Shown one piece after another: positions 1 to 7,006 of a stretch of DNA of 15,352 nucleotides. This DNA comes from SAR324 cluster bacterium. Its GTDB lineage: Bacteria > Bdellovibrionota > UBA2361 > JAAZON01. The first letter of the stretch is position 1, and every line of letters begins with the position of its first letter. A program made the translations under genes and the position numbers. The DNA lies in the NCBI GenBank assembly GCA_012797725.1, contig JAAZON010000099.1, positions 1 through 15,352 on the forward strand. The letters run 5' to 3'. The notes beneath the pieces were generated by a model. It worked only from the letters and a program-made list of their open reading frames with translations, made no database searches and was not told where the DNA came from.

Positions 1-891
1 GGCAGAAATTTCATCTTCCGCCTGAAAACACAGCACTCGTGGAGACTGAAAACGAACAAGCTCTTGAAAGATGTCAGTGGCTGGCGTTATTGGGTATGCT
101 GCATAAAAGAGTGGCAGACCACTTTTCTCTGATGCTGCAAGTAATCCATACGTGATAGCAAGAGCTCCGTTTATATTTCTATATTCCCCTGGCTTAAGAT
201 CTGATTGAGCAACTTTGAAACGTGTATCAAATAGCTCTGCGGTATCTCCATACTGCATGCCAGCATCGAGCACCTTCAAATTTGCCTCCGCTAGCAATGC
301 TTTGTTCTTAAAACGCTTTCTGATTTCCTCCTTCAGAGCTTCCTCGGGTCTCTCAAAAAGCCATAGCATCACACCAAGTGCAAAATAGTTTTTGCAGCGT
401 TCTATTTGAGACGGACTTAACCCACTATCCTTAAGAACTGCCTTGCATAACTTGCTCATTGGAATCGCATATACACGATATTCATGCTGGATCTCTTGAT
501 CCTCACAAGGATTAGAGTCATAGCCCACCTTCTCAAGATTCGTCTTCGTGAAAGCATCCTCATTAACTACTAGAATCCCACCTTTCTTTAATTCCTTTAA
601 ATTTGCTTTAAGTGCGGCAGGATTAAATGCAACTAAAACATCGGGATAATCCCCTGGAGTTGAAACTAAACTGCTACCGAATTGGATCTGATATGAACTG
701 ACCCCTGCAATACTTCCTGCAGGAGCCCTGATCTCCGATGGGAAACTAGGTAGAGTTACAGTTTCGTTACCAGCAATCGCCGAGGCCGTCGTAAACTCCA
801 TTCCAGTAAGTTGAACTCCATCACCAGAGTCACCAGCAAATAGAATAACAACCTTGTCTAATTCTTCATGCCGGTGTTTTTCTCTAACCAT
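1..891 (-). CDS. korA: 2-oxoglutarate:ferredoxin oxidoreductase, fused gamma/alpha subunit (partial, N-terminal 297 residues)
   Basis: This frame was translated by hand from the reverse strand; it has no stop before the window edge. Residues about 13-180 form the gamma domain of 2-oxoacid:acceptor oxidoreductases, recognised by VVILFAGDSGDGVQLTG at residues 14-30 and a following glycine/alanine-rich Rossmann-like stretch. Residues about 240-297 begin the alpha (pyrimidine-binding) domain with INGALAITYGLL, the family hallmark YPITPAT and the fragment CFQAEDEIS. The family oxidatively decarboxylates a 2-oxoacid to its acyl-CoA, reducing ferredoxin, together with a TPP-binding beta subunit expected beyond the left edge. 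The fused gamma-alpha layout is the usual KorA form; specificity for 2-oxoglutarate rather than another 2-oxoacid is inferred. The ATG at 889-891 is supported by GAGG on the minus strand at 897-900, 5 nt upstream. The gene is divergent from the ABC operon. Confidence 0.88.
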   Translation of the reverse strand, partial: MVREKHRHEELDKVVILFAGDSGDGVQLTGMEFTTASAIAGNETVTLPSFPSEIRAPAGSIAGVSSYQIQFGSSLVSTPGDYPDVLVAFNPAALKANLKELKKGGILVVNEDAFTKTNLEKVGYDSNPCEDQEIQHEYRVYAIPMSKLCKAVLKDSGLSPSQIERCKNYFALGVMLWLFERPEEALKEEIRKRFKNKALLAEANLKVLDAGMQYGDTAELFDTRFKVAQSDLKPGEYRNINGALAITYGLLAASEKSGLPLFYAAYPITPATDIFQELVRFQSPRVLCFQAEDEISA

Positions 892-904
892 TTTAGCCTC
901 ACAT

Positions 905-915
905 CCCTAATAGGG
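905..915. promoter_or_regulatory. Perfect short inverted repeat in the korA leader
   Basis: CCCTA-A-TAGGG is a perfect 5-bp inverted repeat around a single central base. It lies 14-24 nt upstream of the korA ATG and just upstream of its Shine-Dalgarno sequence. One unpaired base cannot form an RNA loop, so if it has a role it would be a protein-binding site on DNA. It may also be chance. Confidence 0.2.
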
Positions 916-929
916 CTTCCAACAAATAT

Positions 930-951
930 TGATTAGAGTTAACTTTAATCA
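930..951. promoter_or_regulatory. 22-bp near-perfect palindrome, candidate operator between korA and the ABC operon
   Basis: The left half TGATTAGAGTT and right half AACTTTAATCA are reverse complements at 10 of 11 positions (one G/T mismatch). The centre GTTAAC is itself palindromic. The element lies in the middle of the 87-bp divergent intergenic region and overlaps where the -35 element of the ABC promoter should be. A dimeric regulator bound here could affect both directions. The regulator family cannot be named from the sequence. Confidence 0.5.
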
Positions 952-974
952 TAAACAAATTAAAATGCTATATT
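944..974 (+). promoter_or_regulatory. Candidate promoter of the ABC operon (extended -10)
   Basis: TGCTATATT at 966-974 matches an extended -10 element (TG-N-TATATT). A weak -35-like TTTAAT or TTAATC lies at 944-950, with an 18-19 bp spacer. The -10 ends only 4 bases before the ATG at 979, so transcription would begin about at the start codon. No Shine-Dalgarno sequence is visible, which fits a leaderless mRNA. This is inference from spacing alone. Confidence 0.35.
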
Positions 975-978
975 CCTA

Positions 979-1839
979 ATGTCAGCAATTCTCATAAAAG
1001 AAATTAAAAAATCTTTCCCCGGTGTACAGGCCCTAAAGTCGGTCTCTTTGACCATAAATAACGGAGAGTTCTTCTTTTTACTTGGGCCCTCCGGATGCGG
1101 GAAAAGTACATTGTTGCGTATTATCGCTGGACTTGATGAGCCAGATGAAGGTCAGATCGAAATTGACGGTGTGGATGTTACCGATCGAAGGCCTCAAGAT
1201 CGAAATATTGGAATGGTATTCCAAAGCTATGCTCTATGGCCACATATGACAGTCTTTGAAAACATTAATTTTGGTCTGGAAATAAAGAGTATTTCCTCAT
1301 CAAAAAGAAACGAAATGGTGAGAAACGTCCTCGATATAGTTCGTATGGCAGATTTTGCTAGTCGGTATCCTGGAGAGCTCTCGGGTGGACAACAACAGAG
1401 GGTAGCTCTCGCAAGGGCCCTGGTTTTAGAGCCCAATGTAATTTTACTGGATGAACCGATGTCTAATCTTGATACCAAGTTGAGGCTCGAATTGAGAAGG
1501 GAACTACGACGTATTCACAGGGAAACGCAAACAACTATGATTTTTGTAACCCACGATCAAAGTGAAGCCTTGTCGCTAGGAACAACAATCGCACTGATGA
1601 AAGATGGTGAAATACAACAAATGGGAGCACCCGAGGTCATCCTTAATAATCCTGCAAACGAGTTTGTTCGAAACTTCCTCGCAGGCACGAGTCTTATGCC
1701 GGCCACTATTGTTTCATCGAAAGGTGGTCTCACCTATGTGAAAACAAATGCTGTAGAGATTGGGCTTTCTGGTCAAAGTACGCTCAGCCCAGGTGATTCA
1801 ACCATGCTTTCCGTTCAAGCTTCATTGGTATCAAATTAG
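979..1839 (+). CDS. ABC importer ATPase, ferric-iron/polyamine (FbpC/PotA-like) family
   Basis: This is the cytoplasmic ATPase that powers the adjacent permease. Visible motifs are Walker A GPSGCGKST (36-44), a Q-loop in MVFQSYALWPHMTVFENI, the ABC signature LSGGQQQR (134-141), Walker B ILLDEP with D158/E159, the D-loop SNLD and switch histidine H192 in VTHDQ. The WPHMTVFENI stretch is typical of the CUT2/iron/spermidine/thiamine class. At 286 residues it is shorter than the roughly 350 usual for FbpC/PotA: the regulatory C-terminal TOBE region stops after one short beta-rich piece (about 240-286). The start at 979 puts the first beta strand at the N-terminus, as in relatives. It ends in TAG at 1837-1839, two codons before and in the same frame as the permease ATG. 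Transported substrate is not determinable; iron is the commonest for this arrangement. Confidence 0.9.
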   Translation: MSAILIKEIKKSFPGVQALKSVSLTINNGEFFFLLGPSGCGKSTLLRIIAGLDEPDEGQIEIDGVDVTDRRPQDRNIGMVFQSYALWPHMTVFENINFGLEIKSISSSKRNEMVRNVLDIVRMADFASRYPGELSGGQQQRVALARALVLEPNVILLDEPMSNLDTKLRLELRRELRRIHRETQTTMIFVTHDQSEALSLGTTIALMKDGEIQQMGAPEVILNNPANEFVRNFLAGTSLMPATIVSSKGGLTYVKTNAVEIGLSGQSTLSPGDSTMLSVQASLVSN

Positions 1840-1845
1840 CAATCC

Positions 1846-3498
1846 ATGCGGGCTATTTTTCTTTTCATATTATTTATTCTCTGCGTTTTCTTGCTATACC
1901 CAATTTATTTCCTCATTGAGAAGAGTTTTTTAGTAGATGGTAGTTTTAGCTTTTATTTCGTTGTTCATGCTTTTATTGATAAAGAGAACGTGGAGTTACT
2001 GCTTCGATCTATTAATCTTGCTCTGCTCAGCACATTATTCTCCACTCTCATCAGCTTTCCACTTTCATTTTTATCTGGGGCTTTTAGCTTCAGAGCTAAG
2101 GGCTTCCTTCAGCTGCTTGTGCTCTTTCCGCTCATTCTTCCCCCTTTTGTCGGTGCAGTTGGACTTAAGCAGATGCTAGCACGCTTTGGACCCGTTAATT
2201 TGATACTTCTTAAGTTAGGCATATTGGACTCTCCAATCGATTTTCTCGGTGAAGGAGGTTATATCGCCGTAGCCATAACTCAGGCTCTGCATCTTTTTCC
2301 AATTATGTATCTGAACCTTAGCGCAGCATTGGCCTCCAGAGATCCTGCGTTGGAAGAAGCTGCGCGCTGTGTGGGCGCTCCTTTTTCCAAAATCTTGAGT
2401 CGAATCATTCTCCCTATGCTCTTACCAGGGTTCTTTGCCGGTGCCAGCATCGTTTTTATATGGTCTTTCACGGATATTGGTACACCGTTGGTTTTCAGGG
2501 TAGAGCGTTTGCTTCCAGTTGTTATTTTCAATTTAAGAGATCAGATCCATGACAATCCAGCAGGCTACGCACTTGCTCTCGTAACATTGGTTGTTAGCAT
2601 TGTCATTTTTATTTTTGGAAAGTTAATCTCTTCATCTAAGATTTCTAGCAGCGCCAAAGGCTCAGCCAGAAATACCCTTAGACCTCTTCGCGCTAAAGAG
2701 GCTTTTATTGTTGGCTTTCCGGTACTTTCTTGTTTGGCATTGGCTCTCCTTCCCCACATTGGCGTGTTGCTTCTATCATTTTCAGACAAATGGTTTATGA
2801 GCATTCTTCCACAGAGCTATACTCTCTCATCATATGCCCTGGTCTTTTCCCACTCCATAACACTTACCAGCATGAGAAACAGTTTGTTCTTAAGTTTTTC
2901 CAGCACTATTCTTGATATATTTTTGGGTATTGCCATTGCCTGGCTTGTCCAACGCACTTTGATAAAAGGAAGAAAAGCGCTTGATGTTCTATGCATGCTT
3001 CCCCTGGCTGTTCCTGGTGTTATTCTTGCCTTCTCATATCTTGGGGCGTTTTCTGGAACAATTCTTAATCCCAGAGTGAATCCTTTCCCACTTTTAATAA
3101 TTGGATACGCCCTAAGAAGATTGCCCTTTATGTTGCGAGCAGTTTCCGCCGGACTTGAACAGGCAAATAAGAGTCTGGAAGAGGCAGCTTTTAGCGTGGG
3201 AGCGAGCAAATGGCAGTGCTTTCGTTCCATAACCCTGCCATTGTTGTTCCCACACATAGCAGCTGGTGCAATTTTATCTTTTGCCTTTGCAATGCTTGAG
3301 GTAAGTGAAAGCCTGCTTCTTGCAATGGAGGAGCGATACTTTCCCGTTTCAAAGGCGATGTATGTTCTTATTGGGCGTCCTGATGGTCTTCAACTTGCAA
3401 GTGCGCTCGGAATTTTAGGAATGCTTCTAATAGCTGCAAGTTTATACATAGCAGCAAAGGCTCTTGGGAAAGACATTGCTGAGGTATTTAGGCTATGA
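1846..3498 (+). CDS. ABC importer permease, two fused membrane domains (FbpB-like)
   Basis: This is an inner-membrane channel subunit of 550 residues in which two BPD_transp_1 domains are fused, as in FbpB/ThiP-type permeases, so one chain supplies both halves of the pore. Each half carries an EAA coupling loop that docks on the ATPase: EEAARCVGAPFSKILSRI near residue 170 and EEAAFSVGASKWQCFRSI near 445, both followed by a LP-x-L-x-P motif. About twelve hydrophobic segments are visible, with a hydrophilic serine/lysine linker near 262-285. Length is normal for the family. The ATG is 6 nt after the ATPase stop and has no recognisable Shine-Dalgarno sequence, suggesting translational coupling. 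The 3' end overlaps the next gene by 4 nt (ATGA). Confidence 0.9.
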   Translation: MRAIFLFILFILCVFLLYPIYFLIEKSFLVDGSFSFYFVVHAFIDKENVELLLRSINLALLSTLFSTLISFPLSFLSGAFSFRAKGFLQLLVLFPLILPPFVGAVGLKQMLARFGPVNLILLKLGILDSPIDFLGEGGYIAVAITQALHLFPIMYLNLSAALASRDPALEEAARCVGAPFSKILSRIILPMLLPGFFAGASIVFIWSFTDIGTPLVFRVERLLPVVIFNLRDQIHDNPAGYALALVTLVVSIVIFIFGKLISSSKISSSAKGSARNTLRPLRAKEAFIVGFPVLSCLALALLPHIGVLLLSFSDKWFMSILPQSYTLSSYALVFSHSITLTSMRNSLFLSFSSTILDIFLGIAIAWLVQRTLIKGRKALDVLCMLPLAVPGVILAFSYLGAFSGTILNPRVNPFPLLIIGYALRRLPFMLRAVSAGLEQANKSLEEAAFSVGASKWQCFRSITLPLLFPHIAAGAILSFAFAMLEVSESLLLAMEERYFPVSKAMYVLIGRPDGLQLASALGILGMLLIAASLYIAAKALGKDIAEVFRL

Positions 3499-4895
3499 AA
3501 ACTAGATGGCCTAAAATAAGTAGATTGCAGTCACGGAAGCCGCTGCTCCTACTACTATTCTTGTTTTGTACAACATTAAGCGGTCAAGCTGAGGAATTGA
3601 TCATTCTCTCTCCTCACTGGGAAGGCATTCGCTACGAGTTTCAGTGGGCTTTTCAGGAAGTCTATAAGAAGGAAACTGGAAAGGATCTTTCATTTAAGTG
3701 GCTCGACGCTGGTGGAACATCCGAGATCTTGCGTTTTGTACGCTCTGAGTACGATAAGAATCCAAAAGGTATTAACATTGATTTATTTTTCGGGGGTGGA
3801 GTTGAACCCTATGAGGAGTTAAAGCGTCAAAAGCTCCTGGAAACGATAGCTATTAGCGATGCAGTCTCAACTCAACTCGTCAAAGAAATTGCAGGAGTAC
3901 CGTTAATAGATCCGGAATTCAAATGGTATGCTCCAGTAATCGGAAGCTTTGGAATCTTGTGCAATGCAGAAGTTCTTAGGCTTTTGAAACTCCCCGTTCC
4001 GCAAACATGGGAGGACTTAAACAACCCAAAGTTCCATTCGTGGCTTGCGTCAAGTGATCCTAGAAAAAGTGGAAGTTCTCATATTATTTATGAAATTATT
4101 CTGCAAGCCTACGGTTGGGAAAGAGGCTGGAGGGTTATTTTTGGACTTGGTCAGAATATTCGTGCATTCAGTGCACAATCTAACCAACCCGCAAAAGACG
4201 TTGAAAGCGGTGAAGTTGCCTGCGCCTTTGCTTATGACACCCAAGCATGGTGGGCGCAACAAAAATATGGCAAAGATAAAATGCCCTATGTACTGCCAAA
4301 GAAGCTTACTGCCCTCACTCCTGACGCAGTGGGTATTCTAAAGGGAGCACCCAACCGGGAAATTGCATTGCGTTTTATCGACTTTTTAATGAGCAAAGAG
4401 GGACAGCGTCTTTGGATTAGACCAAAGGGCAGCGCTGGTGGGCCTAAACAATACGATCTTGCAAGAATGCCTGTACTTCCGTTTGCCTACTCGGAATCTG
4501 GGCCAAAACTCATAAGCTTCAATCCCTTCGAATGGAAGGAATCCTTTTTCCTTGACTCTGATAAGGCATCCAAACGCTGGAATATTTTAAATGATCTATT
4601 GGGAGTTTTTATTTTAGAGCCCCATTCTTTTCTCAGAACTCGTAAGGCAAATATTTCGAAGTTGGATCTTCCAAGTGAGACGGAAATTCTAGATGATGCT
4701 GAATCGTGGAACAATTTTTTGTTCAAAGACTTAAAGCTCAGGGAATGGAAGTCTAAAAGCAAAAGCATATACTTAAACCAAGGAGATAAAGACCTTCTTT
4801 TATTGGCATTGCCAGTTTTGATTTTGTTCCTATTTGTTGCCATTAATCTAGGAAAACGACGCAGACTATTTACAATCAAGAGAGAGCTACCTTAG
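3495..4895 (+). CDS. Extracellular solute-binding protein with C-terminal membrane anchor
   Basis: This is the substrate-capture subunit of the importer. The N-terminus has a Sec signal peptide: basic residues 1-15, hydrophobic LLLLLFLFCTTLSG, and a likely signal peptidase I site after GQA (residue 32). No lipobox is seen. Residues about 33-340 resemble family-1 iron/spermidine/2-aminoethylphosphonate-type binding proteins (for example IDLFFGGGVEPYEELKRQKL, then NREIALRFIDFLMSKEGQRL). No adjacent tyrosine pair like the FbpA iron ligands is evident. Residues about 340-430 are an extension with no recognised domain. Residues 433-453 are a single hydrophobic helix followed by GKRRR and a short basic tail, predicting a periplasmic domain tethered to the inner membrane. 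Binding proteins of this class are usually soluble or lipid-anchored, so the tether is unusual. The start codon overlaps the permease stop (ATGA). Confidence 0.85.
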   Translation: MKTRWPKISRLQSRKPLLLLLFLFCTTLSGQAEELIILSPHWEGIRYEFQWAFQEVYKKETGKDLSFKWLDAGGTSEILRFVRSEYDKNPKGINIDLFFGGGVEPYEELKRQKLLETIAISDAVSTQLVKEIAGVPLIDPEFKWYAPVIGSFGILCNAEVLRLLKLPVPQTWEDLNNPKFHSWLASSDPRKSGSSHIIYEIILQAYGWERGWRVIFGLGQNIRAFSAQSNQPAKDVESGEVACAFAYDTQAWWAQQKYGKDKMPYVLPKKLTALTPDAVGILKGAPNREIALRFIDFLMSKEGQRLWIRPKGSAGGPKQYDLARMPVLPFAYSESGPKLISFNPFEWKESFFLDSDKASKRWNILNDLLGVFILEPHSFLRTRKANISKLDLPSETEILDDAESWNNFLFKDLKLREWKSKSKSIYLNQGDKDLLLLALPVLILFLFVAINLGKRRRLFTIKRELP

Positions 4896-4930
4896 AATCA
4901 TGAGAATGTTTTAAGTTACAGCTTTTGAAT

Positions 4931-5374
4931 ATGAATAACTCGTCAAATGCAATAAACAATCCACTTAGTTTCGAAACACCTGACTGTATTCGTTGTCTTA
5001 GGAAAAAATTAAACGCGTTGGGTGTGGCTGCATTTTATATGAAAGACGGTGAGTGGATGCTCTCTGATTTTGAAAGTGACATTCCTCGTGAAGATGCTGA
5101 ATTCCAAGGAACTTATCTTCTTAAAATTGGACTTCCTCAAATCATTGCCAATGCTGAAAATGGCCTGCTCCTTACCGGAACAGAATCAATCCAAAACTCA
5201 ATCCCGGGTATCAACTCCCTAATGAATGGAACTTCCATTATCGGAGCTAGAACGGTCTTTGCCGGCCTTGGTGGAGTACGCTTTGCCTGGCGTGAAGACT
5301 CTCAGCCTTTTAGCTCTGACGAACTTAAAATCTTGGAGTGTTTTGGAGAGTGCCCTCCTGGATGTGGTGTCTAG
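4931..5374 (+). CDS. Small GAF-like domain protein of unknown function
   Basis: This encodes 147 residues from the ATG at 4931; a TTG two codons earlier is possible but less likely. No signal peptide or membrane segment is visible. The pattern loosely matches one GAF fold: an early helix CLRKKLNALGV, strand AAFYMKDGEWML, a middle segment ending in ARTVFAGLGGVRFAWR and a terminal helix PFSSDELKILECFGE, the last being typical of GAF C-termini. Two cysteine pairs frame the protein, CIRC near the N-terminus and CPPGC near the C-terminus, which could bind a metal or form a redox pair. It follows the binding-protein gene by 35 nt, has no clear Shine-Dalgarno sequence, and precedes a terminator-like hairpin, so it is probably the last gene of the ABC operon. 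A sensory role in that uptake system is a guess; the GAF assignment is by eye. Confidence 0.6.
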   Translation: MNNSSNAINNPLSFETPDCIRCLRKKLNALGVAAFYMKDGEWMLSDFESDIPREDAEFQGTYLLKIGLPQIIANAENGLLLTGTESIQNSIPGINSLMNGTSIIGARTVFAGLGGVRFAWREDSQPFSSDELKILECFGECPPGCGV

Positions 5375-5388
5375 GATCTAAGATTTTA

Positions 5389-5420
5389 CAAGTGCAAGAC
5401 TCGTAATAACCTTGCATTTG
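5389..5420 (+). terminator. Terminator-like hairpin after the ABC/GAF operon
   Basis: CAAGTGCAAG pairs with CTTGCATTTG over 10 bp (one G-T wobble) around a 12-nt loop. The hairpin begins 15 nt after the stop of the GAF-like gene. Only a short T-rich tail (TTT after the stem) follows, so intrinsic termination would be weak. Its position at the end of the operon supports the call. Confidence 0.4.
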
Positions 5421-5584
5421 TTTCCAATTGCGGCCCCTTCTCAAATGTCAAACTCAAGGACGGCAATTTTGACGTATTGTCCAAGACACGGCTTCAGTCT
5501 GTCTAAGACCAAACTAATCATTTGTCCGATTTTACATGCACCTGTTTAATTAGTGCTTAAATACCATTAAAAGGGATTAGCTTC
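5421..5584. other. Non-coding stretch, nothing recognised
   Basis: This is AT-rich sequence between the operon-end hairpin and the protease remnant. The frame of the upstream GAF-like gene stays open for 43 codons past its TAG (to TAA at 5504-5506), but this segment resembles no known domain. No tRNA or repeat was seen. Confidence 0.4.
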
Positions 5585-5994
5585 ATGACTTAACCACTAA
5601 ATTGCTTTTGAAGTTTGTAATCTCTCTTTTTTTGTTTTATTTCTAAACAACCGTATTGTTTTTGCAAAAATGCACCCTTCTTGGGGGACAACACTCCTTG
5701 GCACTGCCTGTTAATTTTATTGACAACATTGCAAAGCCGCTTTCTATAGACACTATTCGAAGCGAATATTTTGGTACAGAATATTCTCTTGCGGGATACG
5801 TCAATGAAGCCTCCTATGGCTAGGCTACTTTTGGTGTAAACGCCTTGGGATAATTTAGATTTAACTTCAAAAGTGGCCTTAACTGTAACCAGATCATGGA
5901 AATAAATCAGGCCGTGTTATATGTTGATCCCTCTCAGTACTCAAGAGTCTTTATCGTCGTGGAAGATCTCCCTTTTTCTCACAGTTTTTGATAG
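5585..5994 (+). pseudogene. Remnant of a secreted metalloprotease (gametolysin/M6-like), catalytic part lost
   Basis: From the ATG at 5585, reading requires one frameshift near 5590. The frame then gives a signal-peptide-like segment (KLLLKFVISLFLFYF), a TAA at 5644, and GGQHSLALPVNFIDN. Next comes EYFGTEYSLAGYVNEASYG, a TAG at 5821-5823, ATFGVNALG, a TAA at 5851-5853 and FRFNFKSGLNCNQIMEINQA. It ends with VDPSQYSRVFIVVED and TGA-TAG at 5989-5994. The order (VNF.D, spacer, YFxEASYG, G.V.GW, C, YSR-hydrophobic) matches the propeptide-free N-terminal half of secreted zinc proteases of the gametolysin/M6-like kind. The two internal stops after EASYG fall where relatives usually have Q and W. The HExxH zinc-binding segment that should follow is not found in any frame, so the gene is inactivated and 3'-deleted. 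The family name is recognised by motif order only. Confidence 0.5.
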
Positions 5995-6072
5995 GACGCT
6001 TAAAAAACACGGTCGCTACTATAGTCGAGTTAACAAAAAGGTTCATTCTGGAAATTTTTCGTTCAAGATGAA

Positions 6073-6321
6073 ATGAAAAGACTATCGGCGAAGGCCTCCT
6101 TGTTTCAGACTCTTAACCTTGAGGAAAAAGCTGGGGAAGGCTTTAGATTAGAGGCCTCGAGCGCGGCCATTAAAAAGAAAGGCCCCTGCGGCTTGTACCA
6201 AGTCGAAGCCAAAATTAACTACACGGATTCCAAAACAAAGACCTTCAAACTTATTTTTTCGAAGTCAGCAAAGGGCTGGATAACAAAGCAAAAAATTCTT
6301 AGTGCACAAAAAAGATTTTAA
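6073..6321 (+). CDS. Small hypothetical protein, possibly a gene fragment
   Basis: This encodes 82 residues, lysine-rich, with no signal peptide, membrane segment or recognised domain. The second half (GLYQVEAKINYTDSKTKTF, then SAKGWITKQK) alternates polar and hydrophobic residues as in beta strands. No Shine-Dalgarno sequence precedes the ATG, and the frame is already open from 6034 just after a TAA, so this may be the 3' end of a larger degraded gene rather than a true start. It lies directly after the decayed protease, in a region without other intact genes. It is equally possible that it is not expressed. Confidence 0.3.
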   Translation: MKRLSAKASLFQTLNLEEKAGEGFRLEASSAAIKKKGPCGLYQVEAKINYTDSKTKTFKLIFSKSAKGWITKQKILSAQKRF

Positions 6322-6412
6322 TAAAGTGACTATCCATCTGCGTTTTAGTTACCCAGCGAGTACCGCCTGGTTTGATGATTTAAGGCTCGATGCACTTTGA
6401 CTTAAGACTTGC

Positions 6413-6994
6413 TTAAGAAAGTTCCTTAAATTGGACTCTTTCCTTGGCGAGCATTCCAAATATACTCTTGTTCGCTGAGAGCACTATCATAAGAAGCAAT
6501 AACTTCCAAAGCATTAGCGGCATATCTAGAAGCATCTTCATAATTCCTAAATTCTCAGAAAGTAAAAGTGATGAGCTAATATTGACCACATGAATTGCTA
6601 TTGATAGAAGGATGAATATATAAAAAGTCCTTACTGCATAAGTTTTCTTCTTCCAAAGAAACATGGCAACGATTAGCAACGCTGTGGAGACCATCAATTC
6701 AAGAATCCCTGAAGCGTAGTACCAATACTTGTACCAACTTGCGAGATCGAGGAAATTTCTAAAAGCAAATAACACTTCCTTGAGATTTCGAACGACCCAT
6801 GATGAATCCGAGAGGAAAAATTGAAAGAAACTGATACAAGCTTGAAGAACAGATATCTTTAGAGTCATTCCCACACTAAGTGATAGTCGCCAAAATCCCA
6901 TAACGTAGCCGATCAGACCCGTTAAAACCAGGGAGAAAGCTGTAAAATCCAGCCATATTGGCCTTTGAAAAACAAGTCTCATAACTCTCGCCAT
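6413..6994 (-). CDS. Small polytopic membrane protein, unknown function
   Basis: This encodes 193 residues with about five hydrophobic segments: near 14-35, 42-62, 92-113, 120-146 and 152-173. They are separated by short loops, with basic WKKKTY in one loop. It is not recognised as any named family, and no catalytic motif stands out. The ATG at 6992-6994 is supported by a good Shine-Dalgarno AAGGA on the minus strand at 7002-7006, 7 nt upstream; another in-frame ATG four codons in (6980-6982) is less likely. The gene is divergent from the MFS transporter gene. The stop lies within a CTTAAG-acttg-CTTAAG hairpin at 6401-6417 that could weakly mark its 3' end. The role is unknown; proximity to a transporter does not by itself imply shared function. 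Confidence 0.65.
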   Translation of the reverse strand: MARVMRLVFQRPIWLDFTAFSLVLTGLIGYVMGFWRLSLSVGMTLKISVLQACISFFQFFLSDSSWVVRNLKEVLFAFRNFLDLASWYKYWYYASGILELMVSTALLIVAMFLWKKKTYAVRTFYIFILLSIAIHVVNISSSLLLSENLGIMKMLLDMPLMLWKLLLLMIVLSANKSIFGMLAKERVQFKELS

Positions 6995-7001
6995 TTTATA
7001 A

Positions 7002-7006
7002 TCCTT
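7002..7006 (-). promoter_or_regulatory. Shine-Dalgarno site fixing the start of the small membrane protein gene
   Basis: AAGGA on the minus strand, 7 nt before the ATG at 6994. It makes a plus-strand start at 6965 for the divergent transporter unlikely, because the two genes would overlap through this site. Confidence 0.5.

Noticed and set aside
2817..3257. 146-codon reverse-strand open frame inside the permease gene
   Set aside because: It is antisense to the second membrane domain, has basic low-complexity content and no recognisable domain; it is a shadow of the real coding frame.
4487..4879. 130-codon reverse-strand open frame inside the solute-binding protein gene
   Set aside because: Antisense shadow with S/R/K-rich sequence, no Shine-Dalgarno sequence and no domain pattern.
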